Source: Nymphaea colorata
Taxonomy: Eukaryota; Streptophyta; Magnoliopsida; Nymphaeales; Nymphaeaceae
Direction of reading: 5' to 3'
Assembly (NCBI RefSeq): GCF_008831285.2
Contig: NW_022204576.1
Location: 1 to 37,395 of the forward strand
Length of the DNA: 37,395 bases
In this document: positions 21,901 through 32,409 of the stretch, one piece after another
Layout of the letters: each line of letters starts with the position of its first letter
How positions within the stretch are numbered: the first letter of the stretch is position 1
Notes under the pieces: model-generated
The model's database searches: none
The model's input: the letters and a program-made list of their open reading frames with translations, nothing else
What the model was told of the DNA's origin: nothing
Made by a program: the position numbers and the translations under genes

Positions 21901-24900
21901 GTAGAAACAGACAAATAAATAAAACCAAAAGGTTCTGAAAAGAAAACTATCATCCACTAAACCTAATATGCTCTTCAGAAAGATACTAAGAGTGAAAAAT
22001 AAGTCTAAGTTGCTTTTGACAAAAAGTCATTATCAAATCGTAGTAAAAGTAATAAAAACTTTGCAATTAACGAGTCAGTGGTTAACTATACTATTAGGCC
22101 TCAATCTGAAAAGAAAGAGCCATCATAGGGTAAAAAGAGTGAAAAAAGTCAAAAATCGAAATAGGTTGTTGCTGCTAAGCAGGATAGTCCAAGCAGGGTG
22201 AGCGCAAGCGATCGTTCTAAGGGCAGAATATAGATCAAATATGCTGATACTAAGCCTCCTGTTGACAATAAGTCATTTATGCTTTCCATCGTCTAATATG
22301 AAAACAAGCCTGAATTTTCAAACGCAGATAGCGTTAAACCGGCTAAATAGACTGCTAGCCGAATTGAGATCGACAAAAAGTCAACAAAAAGCGTAAAGAA
22401 TGCAGAAAGTGGGTCTAAGATCATCTAAAACAATGCTAATTTGATAAAAGTAGATTAAGTTGTGAAGTCAACTATTAAGAATAAAACAAAATCAGAGAGA
22501 ACTTTTAATAAAAAGGATATCTTCCCAATATAAATTGATGCTCCTGAGCCTGAACCAAGTGAAAAAAGCAGATCAGTTGTTGCCATCCCAGCTGAAAAGT
22601 CAAAGATACAAGCTAATGAGAAGAAAAGCGATGCTTCTAAGAAGTCTTTGAACGTGATACAGCAGAAATTGGAAGAGAAGAAGGAAATTGATATTAGATC
22701 ACCCACAAGATCAAATAGGTTTAGCGAAGTCTCTTCTCCTCAGAAGTCACAGCGATCAGTTCTCAGCAGAAAGTCAAGAAAGCATATCGATTTCCAGCAC
22801 GAAGGGCATATCGATTTTAAATTTATCGAAAACGTCAAAGTGGAGGGCAAAAAATCATAAGTGAAGGAAAACGATATCAGGTACATCAAGAATCCTACTG
22901 AATCTGGAGGTGATGAGAAGCACATCGAAGCTGAAATCATCCATCTTAAAAGACTTGGTTCTGATGGAAAGTCAGTCCGAAGCTTCAGAGATATCAAGAA
23001 TGTCCACTTTAAGCATGATGCCGACGATGAAGTCAGATACTCCATAAAGGAAGTGGATGAGAGCCATATCAAGAACTATGTTGAAGTTGCACCCAGAAAC
23101 GCAAGCATGACTCCCAACAAGGTCGTCACTAAGGAAAGGACAAAGTCAGAAAAGTTCGCCAATTAAATCAAATCAGAAAGGATCATTAGGGTTGCTCCAG
23201 ACGACACCCCAGCCATCAACTTCATCAGTAAAAACAGCAAAATATCCGAAGTCCCCTCTAAGACATCAAACAAGAAATAAACATCGGTGAAAACACCAAA
23301 CGTAGAGAAAAAGGAGTAAAAGGCAGTTGTATAAGTAAAGCAGCTTTAAACACCAATTAAAAAAGAATAAACTGATAAAGTTAGCAATGCTGCATCAAAG
23401 AAAGCAGTGTCTCGAACTTCAAAAGTTGCTTAGCCAGTTTAACCTGCGAAAAAGGCATAGCCTTCACCACCGAAGAAATAAGTGTCTCCTCCAAAGCAAG
23501 TTGTGGCTTCACCCGTTCCTTCCAAAAAGGAAACTTCCCCTCCAAAGGAGATTGTTCCTTCACCTGCGAAAAAGGCATAGGTTTCACCTCCCAAAAAGGA
23601 AGTTTCTCCTCCAAAAGAAATCGTAGCATCACCTACGAAAAAGGTATAACCTTCTCCTCCCAAAAAGGAAGTTTCTCCTCCTAAGAAAGAGGTTTCCCCT
23701 CCAAAGGAGGCCTCTCTATCTCCAGTCAAGAAAGTAGATGTGGTCGTTGCTAAAAAGCCTTAAGTTTCAGTGCTAAAGAATGAAGCAGGTGCATCAGCAG
23801 TTTCAAAGCCAGTTGAATTTAATAATGACTTAATTGATGATCTCCTTGGATTCAACAAAAAGCCTATTCGCAGGCAAAGGAATCAATAACCTGAAAAGAA
23901 GCAGCAATAAGCCAGACCAGCTACTCCTAAAAAGACAACTCCTGAGCGTAAATTGGTGGCTTCTGCTCCTAAATAGATCGGTTCAAAGATCAAAGAGGGA
24001 ATCACTATAAACGTCAACGAACCATCATCGATCAAGGAAGTCGGCGAGTCAAAACTGTTATAGAGTTAAATGAAGTCACAAGTGCGCTCAAACAGGTTCA
24101 TGCAACGCTCAAATGTTGATCATCACGAATTCAAGAGGAAATCACGCAAGCATATCGATTTCCAGCATGATGGTCACATTGACTTCAAGTTCATCGACAC
24201 AGTTAAGCTGGGAGAGAAGTCAGATATTGCATAAAATGGAGTCAAGTTCATCAAAAACGCATCTGAATCTGGTGGAGACTCAGAACACATTGAAGCAGAG
24301 CTCATCCATTTGAGACACTTAGGAACTGACGGAAAATCTATTCGAAGCTACAGGGACATCAAGGATGTTAGATTCAAGCATGATGCTGATGATGAAGTCC
24401 AGTATTCGGTTAACTAATTTGCGGGCGAAAAGTCGCAGCACAAAAACCTTGTAGAGGTTGGAGGAGGAAAATTCCTTACGCCCACCAAGTAGTTAGTGAA
24501 GGAGAGAACCAAGACTGAGAAATTCTAGCATCCAACCGGATAAAATGCTTCTGAGATCGTTAGAGTGACAAGGAAGACTGAAAAGTTCACTTCACAGAAG
24601 AACGGATTGGCTTCAAGACTGCTTTCCAGCATTGAGCCAGTCTTGTAGATTGAGTCTCCCATTAAGGAAAAGGAGTCACAGATTTCTATTAACCCAGCAG
24701 ATGCCAAGAAAGACGCCAAAAAGGAGATAAAAGCTCCAAACAGACTTCAAAGCAGGCCTGGCTACAATGACGACATCATCAACGACTTGATGGGATTCGG
24801 TCGTCCCAAGAGGCAGCAGCCAGTTGAAGCTATCAAGGAGGAGCCCCTAGTGGAGAAAAAGTCAGGAATTACCGATAAGTTCATCGATGAGGTGAAGCAG

Positions 24901-24954
24901 ACAAACAGAATAATAAGGGAGCAAAACGCTCAGAACGCTCGCAGGCAAAATTGA
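15937..24954 (+). CDS. Giant pseudokinase with PEVK-like tandem repeats
   Basis: One uninterrupted 9018-base frame without introns, ending at TGA 24952-24954, gives about 3005 residues. The N-terminus MGTSESRG has Gly2 and Ser6, as in N-myristoylation sites. Residues ~49-328 are a protein-kinase fold: EPELWHLLYAI, then LGDVRPENVFL in place of HRDxKxxN (Asp and Asn kept), VAN-[TAG]-FS in place of DFG, AYLAPED in place of the APE region, and PTELFSLGLTMLSAG. The metal-binding DFG Asp is gone, so it is probably inactive. The rest is disordered, Lys/Glu/Ser/Pro-rich: four ~67-residue repeats (~1000-1250), 13 repeats of 46 residues (1253-1850), an SPPKKEV block (~2500-2595) and two copies of a ~125-residue module (from ~2283 and ~2739). 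A paralogous kinase domain lies at 35307-36457. The function is unknown; an elastic or scaffold filament is my inference from composition. Confidence 0.9.
18937..19680 (+). repeat. Four diverged 201-204-bp coding repeats
   Basis: The motif HGIFTIESL recurs with its His codon at 18976, 19180, 19381 and 19582, that is periods of 204, 201 and 201 bases, all multiples of three. Around it each copy has a VP-x-IIHEEKF-like lead and an EEPE-F-xx-x-H-like tail. GAA in one copy is replaced by TAA at the same place in another several times, which supports reading TAA as Glu. Confidence 0.9.
19693..21486 (+). repeat. 13 x 138-bp near-identical tandem array (46 residues each)
   Basis: Units start at 19693 + 138n, n = 0 to 12; the last diverges in its final bases. 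Each unit has three sub-repeats of 15, 16 and 15 residues (for example PIKQIEIHEETPAV-E, PIRHIPIYQEKPAV-E, with E written TAA or TAG). Very few positions vary: a TAG instead of TAA in units 1, 3, 5 and 11, and CAA instead of GAA in units 7, 10 and 13. This homogeneity implies recent expansion or conversion. Because 138 is divisible by three, other frames also stay open through the array. Confidence 0.97.
22768..23160 (+). repeat. Duplicated ~125-residue module, copy 1
   Basis: This copy contains SRKHIDFQHEGHIDFKFIE, then TESGGDEKHIEAEIIHL, FRDIKNVHFKHDADDEV, and a tail KERTKSEKF. It is about 65-70 percent identical by eye to copy 2, 1368 bases downstream. A short NDLIDDLLGF motif follows later at about 23821. 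No known domain is recognised; it is rich in His/Asp/Lys and probably beta-structured. Confidence 0.85.
23437..23730 (+). repeat. SPPKKEV low-complexity block
   Basis: Coding repeats of the type SPPKKEVSPPK and PAKKA-E-x-SPP run through here with variable spacing. They are strongly reminiscent in composition of titin PEVK segments. TAA stands where other copies of KKEVSPPK have GAA. The antisense strand also has an open frame here, explained by the repeat. Confidence 0.8.
24136..24520 (+). repeat. Duplicated ~125-residue module, copy 2
   Basis: Second copy of the module at 22768: SRKHIDFQHDGHIDFKFID, SESGGDSEHIEAELIHL, YRDIKDVRFKHDADDEV, KERTKTEKF. A matching NDDIINDLMGF motif follows at about 24766. 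At two aligned places Glu codons in copy 1 correspond to TAA in copy 2. Confidence 0.85.
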
Positions 24955-24978
24955 TTGATTTTTTGTTATAGTAATTGA

Positions 24979-25475
24979 TCACATGAGTATTCCATCCAGC
25001 TATTTCTCCTTGCCAGAAGGCGATTGCTTCTGCTCGTAGTTATCGAGTTCCTTTTATATCTTGGACAAAGCCATCAGCATGCCCTGGGAAAGCTTGCTGT
25101 TCTTGTCAGACTCGTTTTTCAATCTCACCATCTCCTGCGACTGTGCTAAGATTCTATTGAAGTTTATAACTGGCATCCTTAATTCCTTGATCTGTTTATG
25201 GAGATTCTTCATCTGCTTGATGACTTATTTCTTGGTGGCGGGATGTTTACTTGTTTATTGATAGCTTCAGTGACGGTGGCGATGAACTGGTCGTGCTCCT
25301 TCCTGAGCAGTTGCTCCAGGAATTCGAAGCGGTTATTGGTGCTATTGAAGCTGACCTCCTTGATGAGGTGGTTGGTGAGTTTAATCTCGGAGACCCGCTT
25401 CTCCTGCTCAGAAAGGCCCTCCTCCTGCCGCTCCTCGCTCTTCTTGTGGACCAGCACAACCTGGATCTCAGACAT
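24979..25475 (-). CDS. Small coiled-coil protein
   Basis: Start ATG 25475-25473, stop TGA 24981-24979. A 20-nt intron at 25231-25250 avoids an in-frame TGA, giving 158 residues. The protein is almost entirely charged helix with likely heptads (RFEFLEQLLRKEHDQFI, EVIKQMKNLHKQIKELR, ALSKIEKELDNYEQK). No membrane segment or signal peptide is seen. The size and pattern recall small subunits of cytoskeletal or tethering complexes, but I do not recognise a family. Only 24 bases separate its stop from that of the giant gene, and 48 bases separate its start from the hexosaminidase stop. Confidence 0.75.
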
Positions 25476-25523
25476 CTTATCAATCTTTATAAGCACAGAG
25501 GATTGATGGTGTGAATCAGATGA

Positions 25524-27121
25524 TCAAACTTCAGTCACGATCGCTTCTTCCTTCTTCTGCTCTGCCTGTGCGGGAGGCCAGCACATCTCGGGCTTGTGCT
25601 CGCAAAACTCACTGGTGACGGGGGAGGCGTCGACGTTCATGTCATAGAGGGCATATTGGATGGCCACCAGGTTGCCCACCAGCTCGTGGGTCTTCAGAAT
25701 GGTCGAGCTCCACACTCTGCCGGCAAAGGCGGAGGAACGCATCCACAAGTTGTTCTCAAGGGTGTCCTCGTTGGAGACTTCACCCCAGAGGCAAACTTCA
25801 GCGCCGAGGATCCTGTTCTTGTCGACTCCGGTGGGGAAGACGACGAAGTTCTCGTAGATTTGTCTCCAGACGCTGTAGGTGCCCTGAGTGCCGTTGAGCC
25901 AAAGGTTGCCTTGTCCCTTGTTAAGGTAAAGGATGTCTGAGGGGGAAAGGATAATCTTGCTGCTGGAGCCGGAGGTGACTAAATAGAATATTTTTTACTA
26001 GTAGCGACGTCAGTCTGGGCACCCCAGTAGTGGAGGACGTCATCGGCGGAGGTAGTGACATTCTGTGCATCATTTCTCCAGAAGATGACTTTGCGGTTGG
26101 CGGGAAGCACCTGCTTGAGCTGGAAACGCCAGTACATCTGCAGCTCACCGTAGGTCTTGATGTTCTTCAGCTTCATGAAGTTCTGGATCTCAGGACGCAG
26201 GTTCCAGCAGGCTGAAGACACCTCATCGCCTCCTAGATGGATGTAGGGCGAATCCTTGAAGAGTGCATCAATCTCTTTGACAACATCTTGGGCGAGTCCG
26301 AAGACTTCTGGCTTGGAGAGATCGAACTGGCCATTGTAGCCGGTTCCGCCGTTACACTTGATGGTGATGTTCTTGGCCTTCCACTCTGGTGCGAGTCCCC
26401 AGGAGCGAACGTGGGCGGGAGTGTCGATTTCGGGGATGATCTTGACGGCGTTGAGGTCAGCCACCTTGATGAGGGCTCTCACATCGTCGGGAGTGTAGAT
26501 CTGCTTGGCTCCGTACCTGCTGTTCTCGGAAAGCTCGGGGTGAGATCCTAACTTGATGGGGAAGGACTCGTCATCGACCAAGTGCCAGTGCAAGATATTG
26601 AGCTTGGAAAGAGGCATAGACTCGATGAGCCGCTTGATAGCTGCTACTCCGAGGAAGTGACGTGCAGAATCGATCATGATGCCTCTGTACTCGAGGAGAG
26701 GTTGATCCTGGATCTTGACGAAGGGGATGCGGTTCTGCTTGATGAGTTGCGAGAGTGACTCGAGCGCATAGACGTAGCCGGAGTAGTCAGCGTAGGAGAT
26801 GAAGATGCCGTTGGCGTTGACTTCGATCTCATATCCTTCTGGCTTGAGGTGGAAGGCGGGAGAGGGAGTGATGAGGGTGTGCAAGTCCTTCTTGAAGGTG
26901 AGGGAGCGCTGGCAGTCGCTGTTGCCGTTGACGCGCCTGAGGACCTTGTTGAGGTAATACTGTGAGTTAATGGCATCAACAGTGGTGGGCTGCTGGAAGA
27001 GGTTGCAGACGTGGTTCAGCTACAGGTAGCCAGCAGTGTACTCCTCCACCACTGGGGGAGGGAAGATTAGAGCTTGGGCGGCGAGAAGCAGCACCAAAAG
27101 ACAGCCCAATCGGAGACTCAT
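25524..27121 (-). CDS. Beta-hexosaminidase, GH20
   Basis: This enzyme removes terminal beta-linked N-acetylhexosamine from glycans, in lysosomes or outside the cell. Start ATG 27121-27119 opens a clear signal peptide (RLGCLLVLLLAAQALIF). Stop TGA 25526-25524; one 20-nt intron at 25979-25998; 525 residues. GH20 signatures: YRGIMIDSARHFLG, LNILHWHLVDDESFPI, KIIPEIDTPAH, HLGGDEVSSACW with the catalytic Asp-Glu pair, and ILGAEVCLWGE with the substrate Trp-Gly-Glu. All key residues are intact. The N-terminal ~150 residues form the usual non-catalytic domain. One TAG (Glu) lies near the N-terminus. It is divergent from the MORN gene. Confidence 0.97.
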
Positions 27122-27362
27122 CACAAAAAATAAATAATTAATCTACAACCATACGCTACTGCATATAATCCCCATACTCAAAAGCATCCCGTTGGACCAC
27201 CTTCTCTCCAATCACCCAAAGAGGAAGCAATAAGGGTGAAAGAATGCATTTGAAGCTGTTTTTGGTGAGCATATTATGAAGTATCGAATTATATCAGAGT
27301 TACAAGATGGAGGCGGGGAGGCGGCCGGACCATCGATCTTTCGTGATTAATAATTATAACAA
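27122..27362. promoter_or_regulatory. Divergent promoter region, hexosaminidase / MORN
   Basis: A 241-base gap, AT-rich at both ends (AATAAATAATTAAT before the hexosaminidase; TAATAATTATAACAA before the MORN start). It has a GC-rich patch around 27309-27330 containing GGCGGGGAGG, a core also present in the G-rich tract at 15857. No gene is seen. Confidence 0.5.
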
Positions 27363-28934
27363 ATGAGCGAATAAAATAAGGCGCAGGGCACCGTGGAGGC
27401 CACCGACACCATTGACTCCGGTCACGTGCTCTTCGATCGCGTGCTCTTGTCCCGCAAGAAGGAGGTCATCGAGGAGTTCCTGCGCGGCGAGGAGGAGGCC
27501 AGCGACGCCCTCATCAACTACCCTAACGACTTCCTACAGAAGCTCGCTCTCTCCCAGCTCAAGGAGTTCGGTAAGCTGGTGCTTTACCGCTCGGTAGCCA
27601 CCGTCTACCTCGGGGAGGTCTGCAACGAACTCTACCACGGCTACGGATTGCTGCTTTACCGAGGCGAACAGATGCGCTTCTATGAAGGGTACTTTCAGAA
27701 CAACTGCAAGTACGGCTACGGACTGGAGTACATCGGCGGAGACATCTACGTGGGAAAGTTCGTGAACAACAAGCCTGAAGACAGCAACGGACTGTTTTTT
27801 TGGGCAAATCAGGACGTCTACCACGGTTGCTTCGTCAATGGCATGAAGCATGGACAGGGCAAGTGGCAGTCTGGCGATGAATTCTACTCGGGTTCCTGGA
27901 AATACAACAAGCCAGAGGGCGAGGGCTTCATCCGCTCCGCCCTCTCCGAGTACAAGGGCGACATTAAGAACGGCTACAAGCACGGCAAGGGCATTGAGCT
28001 ATTCAACAACGGCGACAGGTACGAGGGACACTACTCCAACGGCAAGCCTGAAGGCAATGGCGCTTACTTCTGGAGCAACGGATCAGTCTACAGGGGAGAA
28101 TTCAAAAACGGACTTCGTTTCGGCTACGGAGTGTGGCAGTTCGGAACAGAAAAGTACGAAGGAACCTACATCAACGACAAACGTAACGGAGAGGGAAAGT
28201 ATACGTGGGGAGGAGGCAGCTACTACGTGGGAAGCTTCGTGGAGGATCTTAGGCATGGCTTCGGAGAAATGCACTGGGACACTGAATCCTTCTACAAGGG
28301 TGAGTGGTTCGAGGGCAGTCAGAACGGGGAGGGAGAGGTGTGGGAGGGAGGAAAAATGGTTGAAAAAGGCTACTACGAAAACGGAAAAATCAAAATTCCA
28401 GTCACCAAAGAGGAGGGAGAGAGGAGGCTGCTCCCCTTGCATACACTGAACAAGAAGGCTATCAGCCAGGTGGGCCAGCAGAGCCACAGCGACAGGAAGC
28501 GCTTCAACTCCTTTCAGCCAAACAAGGAAAGCGTAAAGCTGGAGAAGCTGAAGGGACAGCGGACGACTAATCAGCTCAACCGTCCCGCCCTCAACGAGAA
28601 GCGCGAGCACATCAAGTAGGTCAACAAGCGCTACTCCGCGGTGCCAAGCAGCAAGGGGAAGGCTCCCGCAGCCAATAGAACCTTCAGAGCATCCAGTAAC
28701 GTGGCAAATCTCGAGGAGAAGAGCAAGGAGAAGGAGAAAGAGGAGAAGTCGGTAAAGGCATCCATCAACAGGATCAACCTCTACAAAAGAGTGCGAAAAT
28801 AGAAACAGAGCTAAACCTTGGGCAAGAAGATACCTGTGAGTAAGTTGCCCAAGGCTACTGAAAGCGAGCTGCTTTTCGAGACCCAGCTGGCTCCGATCAA
28901 GTGGCGGAACTTTAACCACATTTCCCACAACTGA
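27363..28934 (+). CDS. MORN-repeat protein
   Basis: MORN proteins bind membranes or scaffold cortical and flagellar structures. Start ATG 27363 follows an AT-rich leader (the fourth codon is TAA). Stop TGA 28932-28934; single exon; 523 residues. After an N-terminal ~80 residues, about a dozen MORN repeats run to residue ~345: YHGYGLLLYRG, YEGYFQNNCKYGYGLEY, YSGSWKYNKPEGEGF, YEGHYSNGKPEGNGAYFW, YKGEWFEGSQNGEGEVWEGG. The last ~170 residues are basic and Lys/Glu-rich, probably disordered. No catalytic domain such as a PIP kinase is fused. The eRF1 gene follows in the same direction after 88 bases. Confidence 0.93.
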
Positions 28935-28971
28935 TATTTTCCTGTTGATAGTTTATGCGGTAAAAGAAATA

Positions 28972-28990
28972 GGGTACGCTAAGTGTACCC
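28972..28990 (+). other. Short inverted repeat upstream of eRF1
   Basis: GGGTAC at 28972-28977 and GTACCC at 28985-28990 form a perfect 6-bp stem with a 7-base loop, 33 bases before the eRF1 start. It is GC-rich in an otherwise AT-rich leader. It could be a factor site or a UTR hairpin; nothing more can be said. Confidence 0.4.
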
Positions 28991-29022
28991 AACTAGATGT
29001 TGGTATAATAATTCAACAACGA

Positions 29023-30345
29023 ATGGAGAACAACACCATTGACCACTCAATCGAGGTCTTCCGCCTCAAAAAGCTCTTCCACCGGCTGGAGACTGCCAAG
29101 ATCTCAGGCTCAGTCGTCACCATCATCATCCCTCCCAGGAAAAACGTCTCCGATATCACCAGACTCCTCAACGAAGAGTCAGGCAAGGCTGCACAGATCA
29201 AGGATAAGAATAACGCTGCTGCAGTGATAGAGGCACAGAAGTCTGCTCGCGAGCGACTAAAGCTCTACCAGAGAGCTCCAGACAATGGACTTGTGCTGTT
29301 CACCGGCAGGATCATGGATGAGACCTCCACTACTGAGAAGAAGCTGATCTGTGACTTTGAGCCCTTCAAGCCGGTCAACCTCTCCGTCTACAACTGCGAT
29401 TCCAAGTTCTACCTGGACGAGCTCAAAAAGGAGCTGCTCATCAACGAGCCTCCCTTCGGCTTTATCGTGGTCGACGGTAATGGCGCCCTCTACGCTACCC
29501 TCCAGGGTAACGCCAGGGAAATTCTCAACAAGTTCACTGTCGAACTTCCCAAAAAGCACCATAAGGGAGGTCAATCCTCTGTGCGTTTTGCGCGTCTCAG
29601 AGAGGAGAAGCGCCACAACTACTTGAGAAAGGTGTGCGAGGTCGCAGCTCAGACCTTCATCACTGACAACCGCTGTAACGTCACAGGACTCGTGCTTGCC
29701 GGTAGCGCAGACTTCAAGAACGACCTCAACAAGACCGATATGTTCGATCCCCGCCTGCAGGTGAAGGTGGTCAACATCATCGACGTCTCCTACGGCTTCG
29801 AAAACGGACTCAACCAGGCCATCGAGAAGTCCGCCGAGTCACTGCTCAACATTAAGTTCATGAAGGAGAAGGCACTGATCTCCAGCTTCTTCGACCACAT
29901 CGCCATCGGGGACGGTATGGTCATCTACGGAGTGCAGGACACCATGAAGCTCATCGAGTCCGGCGCAGTCGGCAGGATCGTCTGCTACTAAGATCTCGAC
30001 TACATCCGCATCAAGCTCAAGAACACCGAAACTCAGAACTTCTCCACCATCTTCGTGAAACCCAACCAGGCCACCAATCCCGAGCTCTTCAAGGACAAGG
30101 ACACTGGCGCTGTCCTCGAACCAGTCGAGGAAGAGAACGAACCCACCAGTCTTCCCGAATGGCTCGCAGTCCACTACAAGGACTACGGCTGTGATATCGA
30201 GTTCGTCACCGATAAGTCCCCCGAAGGCACCCAATTCCTCAAGGGATTCTCCGGTCTGGGCGGTTTCCTCCGCTACAAGATCGAGGTCGACCACCTCATC
30301 AACGACGCTCCCGAATACGAGGAGGAAGAGGATGATTTTATATGA
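29023..30345 (+). CDS. eRF1: Eukaryotic release factor 1 (eRF1)
   Basis: eRF1 recognises stop codons in the ribosomal A site and triggers peptide release with eRF3. Start ATG 29023, stop TGA 30343-30345, single exon, 440 residues (usual length ~437). The N-domain decoding motifs are altered: human TASNIKS is KAAQIKD here (residues 55-61), and the GTS loop is GSV. The equivalent of human Glu55 is kept, and the YxCxxxF motif is kept as YNCDSKF. The peptidyl-transferase motif GGQ is intact (HHKGGQSSVRFARLR). The C-domain eRF3-binding region is present with an acidic tail EEEEDDF. One in-frame TAA falls at CY-[TAA]-DLD, where other eukaryotes have Glu (YENLD). From memory, Tetrahymena has KATNIKD at the first motif, sharing the first Lys and last Asp. 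Confidence 0.98.
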
Positions 30346-30413
30346 TGTATCTGCGCTCATCATCCTCCTCATGTATACTACCATAATAATGCCATATGTG
30401 ATAATAATGTATG

Positions 30414-32409
30414 TCAAAAATCATCTGGCATGAAGCATGCGTGACCACATCCATGGGGACAGAGCTGCTTTCTATCCTCCTTGAACCACTTCTCGTACTC
30501 AAGCGCGTGTCCGCCGTGTCCACAGTACTTGCACCAGATGACCATACGCTCGCTAAGACTGCCTTCGCAGATCACGCATAGCTTGTTGCACCTGCAGTTG
30601 CCCTTGGAGATGGACTCCTTGCACCACCCACATGCGATGTTGTAGGCGGTGCCCCGCTCTGTAATGTCCGTGAAGGCCTTGTTGCGCGTGAGCATTATGG
30701 TGTCAGTAGCTACCTCGTAGAGCTCGAAGTTGTGCAGCAGCTCGATGTAGGGTGTGAATATCTTGTGCATGAAGTCCTCGGGGATGAGGGCAGGCGCCTT
30801 ATTCATGAGGCAAATGGCAGCAATGACTGCAGACTGCAGCTCATTCTCGTCGACCAGCTCCTGCAGGACGTCGAGCACGTTGACCTTCTTGGGCTGCTTG
30901 GCGAGCTGCAGGCGGTTGAAGAGAGTCACTCTGTTCTCGATAATTTCAGTGTCTACCTCCAGCTTCTCCTCGTAGAGGGAGTCGATTGTGTGTTCCTGCG
31001 TTTCGGGGGGGAAGGCGAACTGGAAGAGGTGTTTCCACACTGAAGCCGCCAAGTGCTTCCCCACTCGTTTCGCCACCTGTGAGTTATTCAAAGCAATTTC
31101 TTCGTTCTTCCCCTCGACTATATAGTTTTTGTAGAGATAAAGGAACTCCTCCTTGACGGAAGGAAGTTTGATTTCGCGTTCGTTCCAGTCGAGCCCATCA
31201 GTGAAGGCGTAGACGAGGGGACTGGTCTGCTTCAGTTTGTTGCTCTTCTTGCGGTGGAAGGAGGAAGATGCGGAGAGGGTCTTCTTGGGGTGGTCGTCGT
31301 GGGTGAGGCAGAACGCGAGAGCGTGGTTGTTGTCGAAGGTGAGAGGGTAATTGTACTTTGGCTCGTTGGGGTCGTAGTAGTTGTCGGTGTACTGGCCAAC
31401 GAGGACACCCCAGCTGCCGCCGCCGGTATTTCTGCCGCTCTTTTCCTTGATGTTGGAGGCGGAAAGGAGGATGCTTTCGTCATGGTCCATCTTCCAGCAG
31501 TCGATGGAGCGCCCATGACCCCCGTACATGTAGGAGATGCGGTTCCTGTCCTCCAGGTCGTAGAAGAAAATATTCTTCTCGGGGTGCTCGCCCAGCACTC
31601 CAAAGTGGTTTTCCTTAGTGCGCATCCAGTAGAAGGATTTGATAAGGGAATAGTGGGCCAGCGAATTGCTCAGACGGAAGCCCTCGGGGACGATCTCGAA
31701 GATACTGATCTCCTTGGAGATAGCGGAGGCGATGCGGTGGGCGCAGTTAGGGTCCCATTGCACCCCTATGCCCTGCAATTCGTTGTCGTGGATCTAGAAG
31801 CAGCACACTGCCTTGTTCCCCATCCGGTAGTCGCTCAGCTCCAGCTTCGTCGACGACTGCACCGCTAGTAGGTGCTCGTTATGCGGACTGAATTTCAAGT
31901 CGCGGATCTTTGTTGTGTCTGAATACTCGTACTTGGCCACCGCCTCTGCCTGGCGCGTGTCCCACTGCAGGATGTAGTTTTCAAAGGAGGAAGAAACGAA
32001 GCAGTCCCTTGAACCAGTGTTCCACTCGATGTTATTAATGTTTCCTTACTAAGGCGGATCGTACCATCGTGTCCCTTAACCTGGAGAATGTTCTTGTAAG
32101 TATTTGTAGCTTCGTAGACCAGGACGTAGCCGGAAGTGGTGCCGATGGCGATGTGTTCGTTGCCGTGCTTGTTCCAGGCGAGCTGACTAACGCATGTCTT
32201 GGTGATGCTGGTGCCTTTGTACTTGCCGATGGTCTTCTTGCAGTCAAACCAACACTTGTCCTGGAGGCGCAGCTCGAAGATCTTGATGGCTAAATAGGGA
32301 GGGAGGGACAGTCGCGACCGCCAGTGGCGAAGTGCGTGCAGCTACTATTGAAGTCGATGGAGGAAACGTTGCTCTGAATCTTACAGCCCTGGATGAGCGC
32401 AGACATCAT
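30414..32409 (-). CDS. WDR24 / Sea2-like GATOR2 subunit
   Basis: GATOR2 signals amino-acid sufficiency to TORC1 at the lysosome. Start ATG 32409-32407 (a second ATG follows at once), stop TGA 30416-30414; two 20-nt introns at 32290-32309 and 32045-32064; 651 residues. The N-terminal half is a WD40 propeller (SSIDFNSSCTHFATGGRD, GHDGNINNIEWN, FENYILQWDTRQ, IRDLKFSPHNEHLLAVQ). A helical region follows (YIELLHNFELYEVATDTIML). The C-terminus is the family zinc-binding RING-like domain: CGWC, CRCNKLCVICEGSLSE, WCKYCGHGGH, CPHGCGHAC, with all Cys/His pairs present. WDR59 is the close alternative; the ending and helix match WDR24 better. It converges on eRF1 with 68 bases between stops. Confidence 0.88.

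Noticed and set aside
15937-24954. Homology to titin
   Set aside because: There are no Ig or Fn3 domains, the kinase is at the other end and unrelated in its degraded motifs; only composition and general layout are alike.
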